A stretch of 64,000 nt of DNA from Actinophytocola sp050699915. Its GTDB lineage: Bacteria > Actinomycetota > Actinomycetes > Mycobacteriales > Pseudonocardiaceae. The translations under genes were made by a program, and so were the position numbers. Below, piece by piece: positions 32,303 through 42,716 of this stretch. Numbering within the stretch: position 1 is the stretch's first letter; each line of letters opens with the position of its first letter. The stretch is from assembly GCF_050699915.1 (NCBI RefSeq), contig NZ_JBOHGA010000001.1:62001-126000 (forward strand), given 5' to 3'. Below the pieces are notes generated by a model that was not told where the DNA came from, made no database searches, and worked only from the letters and a program-made list of their open reading frames with translations.

Positions 32303-35300
32303 ATGCCGAACAACGAGGAAAAGCTGCTCGACTACCTCAAGCGGACGACATCGGAGCTCCGCGACACCCGACGCCGGCTTCGGGACCTGGAGGACGCGGA
32401 GAACGAGCCGGTCGCGATCGTCGGCATGTCGTGCCGGTTCCCGGGTGGGGTGCGGACGCCGGATGACCTGTGGTCGCTGGTGTCCGGCGCCCGAGACGCG
32501 GTCACCGGGTTCCCGGCCGACCGCGGCTGGGACCTCGCGTCACTGTACGACCCGGAGCCGGGTGTGCCCGGCAGGTCGTACACGCGCGAGGGCGGCTTCC
32601 TCCACGAGGCGGCGGAGTTCGACGCCGAGTTCTTCGGGATCAGCCCGCGCGAGGCGGTGTCGATGGACCCGCAGCAGCGGTTGCTCCTGGAGGCGTCGTG
32701 GCAGGCGCTGGAGAGCACCGGGCTGCTGCCGGCGGAGCTGCGGGGCAGCGCGACCGGCGTGTTCGCCGGGATGATGTACCACGACTACACGGGCAACAGC
32801 AGCACGGGCGCGATCGCCTCCGGCCGCGTCTCGTACACGCTCGGTCTCGAAGGGCCGGCGGTGACGGTGGACACCGCATGCTCGTCGTCCCTGGTGTCGC
32901 TGCACCTGGCGATGCGGGCGCTGCGTACCGGGGAGTGCTCGCTGGCGCTCGCCGGCGGTGTCACGGTCATGGCCACGCCGGAGACGTTCGTCGAGTTCTC
33001 CCGCCAGCGCGGCCTCGCACCCGACGGCCGGTGCAAGTCGTTCGCCGGAGCCGCCGACGGCGTCGGCTGGTCCGAGGGCGTCGGCATGCTCGTGGTCGAG
33101 CGACTGTCCGACGCGCGGCGCAACGGACACCCGGTGCTCGCGGTGGTGCGAGGATCGGCGGTGAACCAGGACGGCGCGTCGAACGGGCTCACCGCGCCCA
33201 ACGGGCCGTCGCAGCAGCGGGTGATCCGCGCGGCGCTGTCCAGTGCCGGGCTCACGGCGTCCGATGTGGACGCCGTGGAGGCGCACGGCACCGGGACCAC
33301 GCTGGGCGACCCGATCGAGGCACAGGCGCTGCTCGCCACGTACGGGCAGGGACGCCCGGCCGGCAAGCCGCTGTGGCTGGGCTCGGTCAAGTCGAACCTC
33401 GGGCACACCCAGGCCGCCGCCGGCGTGGCGGGCGTCATCAAGATGATCATGGCGATGCGGCACGGAGTGCTGCCACGGACCCTGCACGTCGACGAGCCGA
33501 GCCCGAAGGTGGACTGGACGGCGGGGGAGGTGCGGCTGCTGACCGAGGACGCGCGTTGGCCGGTCACCGAACGTCCGCGCCGTGCGGCCGTGTCGTCGTT
33601 CGGGATCAGCGGCACCAACGCACACGTCGTGATCGAGGAGCCGGGGGAGACGACCGACGCCGACGCCGACCGCACCGAGGCGTCGCCGTCCTCGATCGTG
33701 CCATGGGTGCTGTCCGGGCGGACCGAGGACGCGGTGCGGGCGCAGGCCGCCCGCTTGAAGTCCTTTGTGGAACAGCAGCCGGAGCCGCGCCCGGCGGACG
33801 TGGGGCTGTCCCTCGCGACGACCCGCACGTTGTTCGAGCGTCGCGCGGTGGTGACCGGCGAAGGCCACGACGAGCTGGTTCGCGGGCTGACCGCGCTCGC
33901 CGGCGGAGAGTCCGCGCCGGGTGTGGCGCTGGGCCACGCCGAAGGCGCGGGCGCCACCGCGGCGCTGTTCTCCGGGCAGGGCGCACAGCGGCTGGGCATG
34001 GGTGCCGCGTTGTGCGCGGCGTTCCCGGTGTTCTCGCGGACCTTCGACGACGTGTGCGCCGAGCTGGACACGCACCTGGACGGTCCCGTGCGCGAGGTGC
34101 TCGACAGCGACGAGCTGCACCAGACCGGCCACACCCAGCCGGCGTTGTTCGCCTTCGAGGTCGCCCTGTACCGACTGCTCGAATCGTGGGGTGTGCAGCC
34201 GGACTTCGTGGCGGGGCACTCGATCGGTGAGCTGGCCGCCGCCCACGTGGCGGGAGTGTTCTCCCTCCCGGACGCCGCGCGGCTGGTCGCCGCCCGCGCG
34301 CGGCTGATGCAGGCGTTGCCCGCCGGCGGCGCGATGGTCGCCATCGGGGCGACCGAGGAGGAGATCCTCCCGCACCTGCCCGACGGGGTGGGTGTCGCCG
34401 CGATCAACGGGCCCGCCTCCGTGGTGCTGTCCGGAGCCGAGGACGCGGTCCTGACGGCCGCCGAGCACTGGGGCGAGCAAGGTCGCAGGACCAAGCGGCT
34501 CACGGTGTCGCACGCGTTCCACTCACCGCTGATGGAGCCGATGCTGCCCGAGTTCCGCGCGGTCGCCGCCGACATCTCCTACGCGGTGCCGCGGATCCCG
34601 GTCGTGTCCACCGTGACGGGCCGGCTCGCGTCCGCGGCCGACCTGTGCGACCCGGAGTACTGGGTCGCACAGGTCCGGCAGGCGGTCCGGTTCGCCGACG
34701 CGCTGCACGCCGCCGCCGAGGCCGGGGTGGCCACCTTCGTCGAGATCGGCCCGGACGCGGTGCTCACCGCGATGGGACGGGACTGCTTCGCCGACGCCGA
34801 GGGCATCGAGCTCGTTCCCACGCTGCGCAAGGACCGCGTCGAGCCCGAGACCGTGGTCGAGGCGCTCGGCCGGCTGCACACCCGCGGTGTGGACATCGAC
34901 TGGCCCGGCTACTTCTCCGGCGCCGCCCGCGTCGACCTGCCGACCTATGCCTTCCAGCATCGGCGCTACTGGGCCGAGACGGCCGGCGTGGCCGGGAGCG
35001 CGACTCGCCTCGGGCTCGCCGACACGGAGCATCCGCTGCTCGGAGCGTCCGTGGCGATGCCGGACTTCGACGGCGTCGTGTTCTCCGGCCGCCTCTCGAC
35101 CGGAACCCAGCCGTGGCTCGCCGACCATGTCGTGTCCGGCAACGTGCTCCTGCCCGGTGCGGCCATGGTCGAGCTCGGCATGTACGCGGCCGACGCCGTC
35201 GGCGCCGCGAGCATCGAGGACCTGACCATGGTGGCCCCGCTCGTCCTGCCGGCGGACGGCGGCGTGCAGCTCCGCGTTCGAGCCGGCGAGCCGGACGCCG

Positions 35301-38300
35301 AGGGCCGCCGCGAGCTGTCCATCCACTCGCGACCGGAAGGCGCGGACGACCTGACGTGGACGCCGCACGCGACCGGGCTGGTCACTCCGGGCCCCGTCGG
35401 TGCGCCGGATCGCCTAGCCGAATGGCCGCCCGGCGACGCCCGGCCCGTCGAGCTGACCGGCGGCTACGACAGGCTCGCCGACCAGGGCTACGAGTACGGG
35501 CCGGGCTTCCGCCGTGTGACCGCCGTGTGGCGGCGCGGCGAGGAGCTGTTCGCCGAGGTCGCCCTGCCCGAGCAGGCCGACGCGGAACGGTTCGGGCTGC
35601 ATCCGGCGCTCCTGGACGCGGCGCTGCACGCGCCCCTGCTCGCGGGCACCGCGGAGGACGATGCCCCGGAGCTCCCGTTCTCGTGGCGGGACGTGCGCCT
35701 GCACGCGACCTCCGCGACCGCGCTGCGCGTGCGCATCGCACCCGCCGACGGCGGCGGCTGGTCGATCGTCGCGACGGACGTCACGGGTGCGCCGGTGCTG
35801 TCGGTCGGCACCCTGGAAACCCGGCCGATGACAGCCGACCAGCTCCGCGCGGCTTTCCACGACTCGTTGTACCGCCTCGAATGGACGCCGCTCGGCGCGG
35901 AGCCGATGTCAACCTCGCTGTCTACTTGGGACGATCTGGACGCGGACGGCGACGTGCCCGACGCCGTCGTGCTGCGCGGCATCGCCGGCGGCGACGCCGC
36001 GACGGCTCGAGCCGAGGTGCACCGGGTGCTGGACGCACTGCGGTCCTGGTTGGCCGACGAGCGGTTCACCGCGTCGACACTCGTCGTCGCGACCAGCGGC
36101 GCGGTCGCCCTGCCCGGCGAAGACGTCACCGACCTCGCCGGCGCCGCGGTCTGGGGCATGGTGCGGTCGGTTCAGGCCGAGCAGCCGGGCCGGGTCGTGC
36201 TGGCCGATGTGGATGATCCCGAGAACGTCGGGAGGGCTCTGGTCGACGGAGAGCCGCAGGTGGCCGTGCGCGCAGGGGTGGCGCACGCGCCGCGCCTGGC
36301 ACGGGTTCCGGTCCAGCCGGACGAGCGGGCGGCCGGGTTCGAGCCGGGTCCGGTGCTGCTGACCGGTGCCTCGGGGGCACTGGGGCACTCGGTCGCGCGG
36401 CACCTGGTGGCCGAGCGAGGAGTGCGAGACCTGGTGCTGGTGAGCCGCCGCGGGTCGGCCGCACCGGGCGCCGAGGCGCTCGCCGCGGAGCTGTCGGACC
36501 TGGATGCCGTGGTGGAGTGGGTGGCCTGCGACGTGGCGGACCGGGACTCGCTCGCGGCGCTGCTGGACGGGCGGTCTCTCTCGGGCGTGGTGCACGCCGC
36601 CGGTGTCGTGGACGACGGGCTCGTCGGGTCGTTGACACCGGAGCGGGTGGATGCCGTGCTGCGGCCGAAGGTGGACGCGGCCTGGCACCTGCACGAGCTG
36701 ACCGCCGGAATGGACCTTTCCGCGTTCGTGCTGTTCTCGTCGGCCGCCGGGATCTCGGGCAACGCGGGGCAGGCCAGCTACTCGGCGGCCAACGCGTTCC
36801 TCGACGCGCTCGCGACCCACCGCCGGGCGAGCGGTGCGGTGGCGCAGTCGCTCGCCTGGGGGCTGTGGGACGGCGACGGCGGCATGTCCGGTGACCTGAG
36901 CGCGGCGGAACGGCAGCGGCTCGGTCGCGCCGGCGTACGCCCGCTCACCACCAAGCAGGGTCTCGAACTGCTCGACACCGCCACGGGACTCACTGATCCC
37001 GTCCTCGTTCCGATGGGACTGGACCTCACCGCGCTGACCGCGGTCGCCGACCTTCCCGCCCTCTACCGCGGGTTGGTGCGAGGCCGGACCCGGCGGTCCG
37101 CCGCCGCGGCCGGCGACAGCGGGCAGCTGGCGCAGCGTCTCGCCGGAATGTCCGAACAGGACCGTGCCGACACGCTGCTCGATCTGGTGCGCACTCACGT
37201 GGCCGCGGTGCTCGGGCACGCCTCGCCGGACTCGGTGGAGCCCGACCGGGCCTTCACCGAGCTGGGCTTCGACTCGCTGGCGTCGCTGGAGTTGCGCAAC
37301 CAGCTCAACGCGGCGACCGGCATGCGACTGCCGGCCACCCTGACGTTCGATCATCCGAGCGCGACCGCCATCGCCGGACATCTGGCCGAGACGTTCGCCG
37401 GTACCGTCACCGAGCAGGCGGTCTCGGTCAAGGTTCGCGACGACGAGCCGATCGCCATCGTCGGCATGTCGTGCAGGTTCCCAGGCGGGGTACACACCCC
37501 CGAGGACCTGTGGTCGCTGGTGGCCGGCGGGCACGACGCGATCTCGGAGTTCCCCGCCGACCGCGGGTGGCGGATCGAGGACCTGTACGACCCGGAGCCG
37601 GGCAGGCCCGGCAAGTCCTACACGCGTCAGGGCGGCTTCCTGCACGACGCGGCGGACTTCGACGCCGAGTTCTTCGGGATCTCGCCGCGTGAGGCGTTGT
37701 CGATGGATCCGCAGCAGCGGCTGCTGCTCGAGACGTCCTGGGAGGCGATCGAGCACGCCGGGCTGGATCCCGCCGCGCTGCGGGGCAGCCCTACTGGTGT
37801 GTTCGCCGGGATGATGTACCACGACTACAGCGGCAACAGCAGCACCGGCGCCGTCGCCTCCGGCCGGGTCGCGTACACCCTCGGCCTCGAAGGACCGACG
37901 CTGACCGTGGACACGGCGTGCTCGTCGTCGCTGGTGGCGCTGCACCTCGCGATGCGGGCGCTGCGCGACGGGGACTGCTCGCTGGCGCTGGCCGGCGGCG
38001 TCACCGTGATGGCCACGCCCGAGACCTACGTCGGCTTCAGCCAGCAGCGCGGTCTCGCGCCGGATGGCCGGTGCAAGTCGTTCGCCGGCTCGGCGGATGG
38101 CGTCGGCTTCTCGGAGGGCGTCGGCATGCTCGTGGTCGAGCGACTGTCCGACGCGGAGCGCAACGGGCACCCGGTGCTCGCGGTGGTGCGAGGGTCGGCG
38201 GTGAACCAGGACGGTGCGTCCAACGGGCTGACCGCGCCCAACGGCCCGGCCCAGCAGCGGGTGATTCGCCAAGCGCTGGCGGACGCCGGTCTCACTCCGT

Positions 38301-41300
38301 CCGATGTGGACGCCATCGAGGCGCACGGCACGGGCACGACGCTGGGTGACCCGATCGAGGCGCAGGCCCTGATCGCCACCTACGGTCAGAACCGGGAACG
38401 GCCGCTGTGGCTGGGCTCGCTCAAGTCGAACGTCGGGCACACGCAGGCGGCCGCCGGGGCGGCGGGTGTGCTGAAGATGGTTCTCGCGATGCGCCACGGT
38501 GTGCTGCCGAAGACCCTGCACGTGGACGAGCCGAGCCCGAAGGTGGAGTGGTCGGACGGTTCTGTCGAGCTGCTCACCGAGCCCGTCTCGTGGGAGGCGA
38601 ACGGCCGCCCGCGCCGAGCGGGCGTGTCCTCGTTCGGGATCAGCGGCACCAACGCGCACGTGATCATCGAGGAGCCGCCGGCACCCGCGCCCGCCGCGGA
38701 GGCCTCCGAGCCTGCGGTGCCGCCGGTGGTGCCGTGGGTGCTGTCGGCCCGGACCGACGAGGCACTGCGGGCCGTCGCCGGCCGGCTGCGGGCGCACGTG
38801 TCCGAGCGGCCCGAGCTGCGGCCGGCGGACATCGGCCACACCTTGGCGACGATGCGTGGCCGCCTCGAGCGGCGTGCGGTCGTCGTGGGCTCCGATCGTG
38901 CCGAGTTGCTGGCGGGTTTGGGGGAGTTGGAGCGGGGTGAGCGCGCGTCGACCGGCGCGGGTTCGCGGCTTGCCTTGTTGTTCACGGGTCAGGGTGCGCA
39001 GCGGTTGGGTATGGGCGCCGAGCTGGCCGCTGGGTTCCCGGTGTTCGCTACCGCCTTTGGCGAGGTGTGTGCGGAGCTGGATCGGCACCTGGACAGGCCG
39101 TTGGGGTCGGTGCTGGACACCGACGCGTTGCACCACACCGGGTTCACCCAGCCGGCGTTGTTCGCGTTCGAGGTCGCGTTGTTCCGGTTGTTCGAGTCGT
39201 GGGGTGTACAACCGGACTTCGTGGCCGGGCATTCGATCGGCGAGCTGGCCGCCGCCCACATCGCCGGCGTCTTCTCTTTGACCGACGCCGCACGCCTGGT
39301 CGCGGCACGCGGCCGGCTGATGCAAGCCCTGCCCGCCGGCGGAGCGATGATCGCGGTACAGGCCACCGAGGACGAGATCACCCCGACGCTGTCCGGCACC
39401 GACGGGATCGTGTCGATCGCGGCAGTCAACAGCCCGGACTCGGTCGTGCTCTCCGGCGAAGAAACAGCCACGCTGCACATCGCCGCCGAACTCGAACACC
39501 GCGGCCGCAAGTCCAAGCGGCTCAGCGTGTCCCATGCGTTCCACTCACCGCTGATGGACCCCATGCTCGACGAGTACCGCACCATCGCCGACGAGGTGTC
39601 CTACACCGACCCCCGCATCCCCGTCATCTCCACCGTCACCGGACAGACCGCCGACCAGCTCACCGACCCCGACTACTGGGTCAACCAGGTACGCCAACCC
39701 GTCCGCTTCCTCAACACCATGCGAACCCTCGATTCGGCAGGTGTCCAGACGTTCCTCGAAATCGGTCCCGACACGGTCCTCACGGCCATGGGCCAGCAGG
39801 CCGTGGACACCGCCGACGTGGCGTTCATCGGTGGCAGCCGCGCCGGCCGGGACGAGATCGCCACCGCCGTCGAGGCGCTCGGCCGTCTGCACGCTCGCGG
39901 CATAGGCGTCGACTGGGCCACCTTCTTCATTGGCGCCTCTCGCGTCGACCTCCCGACCTATGCCTTCCAGCGCAAGCGGTTCTGGCTCGACAGCACGGGT
40001 GTGGCAGGCGACCCGGCCGGGCTCGGGCAGGGCGGCGCCGGCCATCCGCTCCTCGGTGCGGTCGTGGCGTTGCCGGACTCCGACGGCCTGCTCCTCACCG
40101 GCCGCCTGTCCCTCGACACCCATCCCTGGCTCGCCGACCACGAGATCCTCACGACCACGCTCGTGCCGGGAACCGCACTCGTCGAGCTCGCGCTCCGGGC
40201 CGGCGGCGAGGTCGGCTGCGAGACGCTCGACGAGCTGACCCTGCACGCACCGATGACCCTGCCGCGAACCGGCGGCATCGCCGTTCAGGTCGTCGTCGGC
40301 GGCGACTCCGGCGCGGGCCGCCCGGTACGCGTCTACTCCAGGGCCGAGAACACACCGGACGAGTTCGCGTGGACGTTGCACGCGGACGGGATCGTCACCG
40401 ACGTGCCCGGCGAGGCTCCGGCGCCGATCGACTGGCCACCGTCGGGCGCGACTTCGATCGCCACCGACGGCGCCTACGACCTGCTGGGTGGGCGCGGCTA
40501 CGACTACGGGCCGACGTTCCAGGGGCTGCGGGCCGCATGGCGCCGGGACGACGAGCTGTTTGCCGAGGTGGTGCTCCCGGAGCACGCCCATGCCGATGCG
40601 GAGCGGTTCGAGCTGCACCCGGCCCTGCTCGACGCCGGCCTGCACGCCGCGCTCCTGGCCACCGATAGCGATGGCCCCATGCTGCTGCCGTTCGCGTGGT
40701 CCGGCGTGCGGCTGCACGCGGCGGCCGCGTCGTCGATTCGGCTGCGACTCACCTCGACCGGCCCGGACAGCGTGTCACTCACCGCCTTCGACCCGTCCGG
40801 GCGGCCGGTGCTGTCGGTCGAGTCGCTGACGTCCCGCCCGGTCTCCGCCGAACAGCTGACCGTGCCTGACAACAGCTTCCACGACTCGTTGTTCAGCCTG
40901 GAATGGGTTCCCGTCGCGACCGGCCCCGCCCACCGGTCCTCTGTGGACTGGACGGAGCTGGGTGACGAAGAACCGCCCGAGGTGGTCGTGCTGCGGAGCG
41001 AGCCAGGTGCTGACGCCGACGCGGCGCGAGCCGAGGTGCACCGGGTGCTGGACGCGGTGACGTCGTGGTTGGCCGACGAGCGGTTCGCCTCCTCGACTCT
41101 GGTCGTCGCGACCGCGGGGGCGGTCGCGCTGTCCGGCGAGGACGTCACGGACCTCGCGGGGGCTTCGGTATGGGGGCTGGTGCGATCCGTGCAGGCCGAG
41201 CAGCCGGGGCGGATCGTGCTGGCAGACGTGGACGATGCCGAGGATGTCGCGCGTGTGCTGGCCGACGGGGAACCACAGGTCGTCGTGCGGGACGGTGTCG

Positions 41301-42661
41301 CGCACGGGGCCCGCTTGGCGCGCGTGCCAACCGGCGAGCCGGAGGAGCCGTCGGCCCGGTTCGGCCCGGACGGCGCTGTCCTGGTGACCGGTGCGTCGGG
41401 TGCGTTGGGGCGGCTGGTCGCCCGGCATCTGGTGGCCGAACGCGGGGTGCGCGACCTGGTGCTGGCGAGCCGCCGTGGCTCGGAGGCTCCGGGTGCCGAA
41501 CAGTTGACTGCGGAGTTGTCCGACCTCGGCGCCGCCGTCGAATGGGCCGCCTGTGACGTCGCCGATCGTGAGTCGTTGGCGGCCGTGCTGTCGAGCCGAC
41601 CACTGTCCGGTGTGGTGCACGCCGCGGGTGTGGTCGACGACGGACTCGTCGGGTCCTTGACCGCGGAGCGGGTCGACGCGGTGTTGCGGCCGAAGGTGGA
41701 CGCGGCGTGGCACCTGCACGAGCTGACCGCCGGGATGGACCTGTCGGCGTTCGTGCTGTTCTCGTCGGCTGCCGGTGTGGCCGGCAACGCGGGACAGGCG
41801 AGCTACTCGGCTGCGAACGCGTTCCTGGACGCACTGGCGGTGCACCGGCGCGGGCAGGGGCTGGCGGCACAGTCGCTGGCCTGGGGCCTGTGGGAGAGCG
41901 CCGGCGACGGCATGTCCGGCGAGCTGACCGCGGCCGAGCGGCAGCGGCTGAGCCGCTCGGGAGTCCGGCCGCTCACCGCCGAGCAGGGACTTGCGCTCTT
42001 CGACACCGCGACCGGCCTCGCCGGACCGGTGCTCGTCCCGAGTGGACTCGACCTTGCCGCGTTGAGCGCGGTGGGCGAGCTTCCCGCTGTCTATCGCGGT
42101 CTGGTCCGTGGTCGGGCCCGCCGGGCCGCGGCCGCCTCCGGCGATGCCGGTCAGCTGGTGCAGCGTCTTGCCGGACTGTCCGAAGGTGACCGCCGGGAGG
42201 CGGTGCTGGAGCTGGTTCGCGCCACCACCGCCACGGTGCTCGGCCACGCCTCTCCGGATGCGGTGGAGTCTGGCCGGGCGTTCACCGAGCTGGGCTTCGA
42301 CTCGCTGGCCGCGCTGGAGCTGCGCAACCAGCTCAACTCGGCGACCGGTCTGCGGCTGCCCGCCACGCTCACCTTCGACCACCCCAACGCACAGGCCGTC
42401 GCCGACGTGGTGTGCGCGCGGCTCGTTCCGGACACCGCCGCGACTAGCGAGGAGACCGACGACGACGTCCGTCGGCTGCTGCTCGGCGTCCCCGTCGATC
42501 GGCTGCGCGATGCCGGCCTGCTCGACCGGATCCTGGCGCTCGGCGCGGACCAGCCGGTGCCCGACGAGGCACGCGGTGACGAAGGCGAGGCCATCGACGA
42601 GATGGACGCCGACGCGCTGATCAACATGGCGCTGGCCGACAACGGCGGTACCGCACGCTGA
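32303..42661 (+). CDS. Type I PKS, two modules: KS-AT-DH-KR-ACP twice (PKS1)
   Basis: A 3452-residue protein. N-terminal docking coiled coil (EEKLLDYLKRTTSELRDTRR). Module A: KS 35-445 (DTACSSSL), AT 550-845 with GHSIGE and HAFH (malonyl type), DH 910-1185 (LADHVVSGNVLLP, HPALLDAALH), KR 1190-1530 (TGASGALG, VVDDG, SSAAG, SYSAAN), ACP serine near 1656. Module B: KS 1714-2121, AT 2223-2500 (HAFH), DH 2581-2850 (LADHEILTTTLVP), KR about 2870-3196, ACP near 3331. No ER, so each round should leave a double bond. C-terminal docking tail ends DEMDADALINMALADNGG. KRs have the VDD motif of B-type stereochemistry. In DH-B the HxxxGxxxxP motif has Thr for Gly. It ends with no thioesterase, so the chain passes on. 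Confidence 0.95.
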   Translation: MPNNEEKLLDYLKRTTSELRDTRRRLRDLEDAENEPVAIVGMSCRFPGGVRTPDDLWSLVSGARDAVTGFPADRGWDLASLYDPEPGVPGRSYTREGGFLHEAAEFDAEFFGISPREAVSMDPQQRLLLEASWQALESTGLLPAELRGSATGVFAGMMYHDYTGNSSTGAIASGRVSYTLGLEGPAVTVDTACSSSLVSLHLAMRALRTGECSLALAGGVTVMATPETFVEFSRQRGLAPDGRCKSFAGAADGVGWSEGVGMLVVERLSDARRNGHPVLAVVRGSAVNQDGASNGLTAPNGPSQQRVIRAALSSAGLTASDVDAVEAHGTGTTLGDPIEAQALLATYGQGRPAGKPLWLGSVKSNLGHTQAAAGVAGVIKMIMAMRHGVLPRTLHVDEPSPKVDWTAGEVRLLTEDARWPVTERPRRAAVSSFGISGTNAHVVIEEPGETTDADADRTEASPSSIVPWVLSGRTEDAVRAQAARLKSFVEQQPEPRPADVGLSLATTRTLFERRAVVTGEGHDELVRGLTALAGGESAPGVALGHAEGAGATAALFSGQGAQRLGMGAALCAAFPVFSRTFDDVCAELDTHLDGPVREVLDSDELHQTGHTQPALFAFEVALYRLLESWGVQPDFVAGHSIGELAAAHVAGVFSLPDAARLVAARARLMQALPAGGAMVAIGATEEEILPHLPDGVGVAAINGPASVVLSGAEDAVLTAAEHWGEQGRRTKRLTVSHAFHSPLMEPMLPEFRAVAADISYAVPRIPVVSTVTGRLASAADLCDPEYWVAQVRQAVRFADALHAAAEAGVATFVEIGPDAVLTAMGRDCFADAEGIELVPTLRKDRVEPETVVEALGRLHTRGVDIDWPGYFSGAARVDLPTYAFQHRRYWAETAGVAGSATRLGLADTEHPLLGASVAMPDFDGVVFSGRLSTGTQPWLADHVVSGNVLLPGAAMVELGMYAADAVGAASIEDLTMVAPLVLPADGGVQLRVRAGEPDAEGRRELSIHSRPEGADDLTWTPHATGLVTPGPVGAPDRLAEWPPGDARPVELTGGYDRLADQGYEYGPGFRRVTAVWRRGEELFAEVALPEQADAERFGLHPALLDAALHAPLLAGTAEDDAPELPFSWRDVRLHATSATALRVRIAPADGGGWSIVATDVTGAPVLSVGTLETRPMTADQLRAAFHDSLYRLEWTPLGAEPMSTSLSTWDDLDADGDVPDAVVLRGIAGGDAATARAEVHRVLDALRSWLADERFTASTLVVATSGAVALPGEDVTDLAGAAVWGMVRSVQAEQPGRVVLADVDDPENVGRALVDGEPQVAVRAGVAHAPRLARVPVQPDERAAGFEPGPVLLTGASGALGHSVARHLVAERGVRDLVLVSRRGSAAPGAEALAAELSDLDAVVEWVACDVADRDSLAALLDGRSLSGVVHAAGVVDDGLVGSLTPERVDAVLRPKVDAAWHLHELTAGMDLSAFVLFSSAAGISGNAGQASYSAANAFLDALATHRRASGAVAQSLAWGLWDGDGGMSGDLSAAERQRLGRAGVRPLTTKQGLELLDTATGLTDPVLVPMGLDLTALTAVADLPALYRGLVRGRTRRSAAAAGDSGQLAQRLAGMSEQDRADTLLDLVRTHVAAVLGHASPDSVEPDRAFTELGFDSLASLELRNQLNAATGMRLPATLTFDHPSATAIAGHLAETFAGTVTEQAVSVKVRDDEPIAIVGMSCRFPGGVHTPEDLWSLVAGGHDAISEFPADRGWRIEDLYDPEPGRPGKSYTRQGGFLHDAADFDAEFFGISPREALSMDPQQRLLLETSWEAIEHAGLDPAALRGSPTGVFAGMMYHDYSGNSSTGAVASGRVAYTLGLEGPTLTVDTACSSSLVALHLAMRALRDGDCSLALAGGVTVMATPETYVGFSQQRGLAPDGRCKSFAGSADGVGFSEGVGMLVVERLSDAERNGHPVLAVVRGSAVNQDGASNGLTAPNGPAQQRVIRQALADAGLTPSDVDAIEAHGTGTTLGDPIEAQALIATYGQNRERPLWLGSLKSNVGHTQAAAGAAGVLKMVLAMRHGVLPKTLHVDEPSPKVEWSDGSVELLTEPVSWEANGRPRRAGVSSFGISGTNAHVIIEEPPAPAPAAEASEPAVPPVVPWVLSARTDEALRAVAGRLRAHVSERPELRPADIGHTLATMRGRLERRAVVVGSDRAELLAGLGELERGERASTGAGSRLALLFTGQGAQRLGMGAELAAGFPVFATAFGEVCAELDRHLDRPLGSVLDTDALHHTGFTQPALFAFEVALFRLFESWGVQPDFVAGHSIGELAAAHIAGVFSLTDAARLVAARGRLMQALPAGGAMIAVQATEDEITPTLSGTDGIVSIAAVNSPDSVVLSGEETATLHIAAELEHRGRKSKRLSVSHAFHSPLMDPMLDEYRTIADEVSYTDPRIPVISTVTGQTADQLTDPDYWVNQVRQPVRFLNTMRTLDSAGVQTFLEIGPDTVLTAMGQQAVDTADVAFIGGSRAGRDEIATAVEALGRLHARGIGVDWATFFIGASRVDLPTYAFQRKRFWLDSTGVAGDPAGLGQGGAGHPLLGAVVALPDSDGLLLTGRLSLDTHPWLADHEILTTTLVPGTALVELALRAGGEVGCETLDELTLHAPMTLPRTGGIAVQVVVGGDSGAGRPVRVYSRAENTPDEFAWTLHADGIVTDVPGEAPAPIDWPPSGATSIATDGAYDLLGGRGYDYGPTFQGLRAAWRRDDELFAEVVLPEHAHADAERFELHPALLDAGLHAALLATDSDGPMLLPFAWSGVRLHAAAASSIRLRLTSTGPDSVSLTAFDPSGRPVLSVESLTSRPVSAEQLTVPDNSFHDSLFSLEWVPVATGPAHRSSVDWTELGDEEPPEVVVLRSEPGADADAARAEVHRVLDAVTSWLADERFASSTLVVATAGAVALSGEDVTDLAGASVWGLVRSVQAEQPGRIVLADVDDAEDVARVLADGEPQVVVRDGVAHGARLARVPTGEPEEPSARFGPDGAVLVTGASGALGRLVARHLVAERGVRDLVLASRRGSEAPGAEQLTAELSDLGAAVEWAACDVADRESLAAVLSSRPLSGVVHAAGVVDDGLVGSLTAERVDAVLRPKVDAAWHLHELTAGMDLSAFVLFSSAAGVAGNAGQASYSAANAFLDALAVHRRGQGLAAQSLAWGLWESAGDGMSGELTAAERQRLSRSGVRPLTAEQGLALFDTATGLAGPVLVPSGLDLAALSAVGELPAVYRGLVRGRARRAAAASGDAGQLVQRLAGLSEGDRREAVLELVRATTATVLGHASPDAVESGRAFTELGFDSLAALELRNQLNSATGLRLPATLTFDHPNAQAVADVVCARLVPDTAATSEETDDDVRRLLLGVPVDRLRDAGLLDRILALGADQPVPDEARGDEGEAIDEMDADALINMALADNGGTAR

Positions 42662-42678
42662 CAGTCCGAGACAGACCG

Positions 42679-42711
42679 AGAGGCCCGACCGATGTGATCG
42701 GTCGGGCCTCT
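42679..42711 (+). terminator. Intrinsic terminator of PKS1
   Basis: A perfect 15-bp inverted repeat, AGAGGCCCGACCGAT (42679-42693), loop GTG, and its complement (42697-42711), 17 bp after the PKS1 stop. No long T-run follows, as is common in high-GC genomes. Confidence 0.85.
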
Positions 42712-42716
42712 GCTGT

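Noticed and set aside
35909..39544. Long minus-strand open frame (over 1200 codons) opposite PKS1
   Set aside because: It is antisense to intact KS, AT, DH and KR domains. Its translation is Arg/Gly/His-rich with no family motif. High GC with G/C at third positions keeps antisense frames open.
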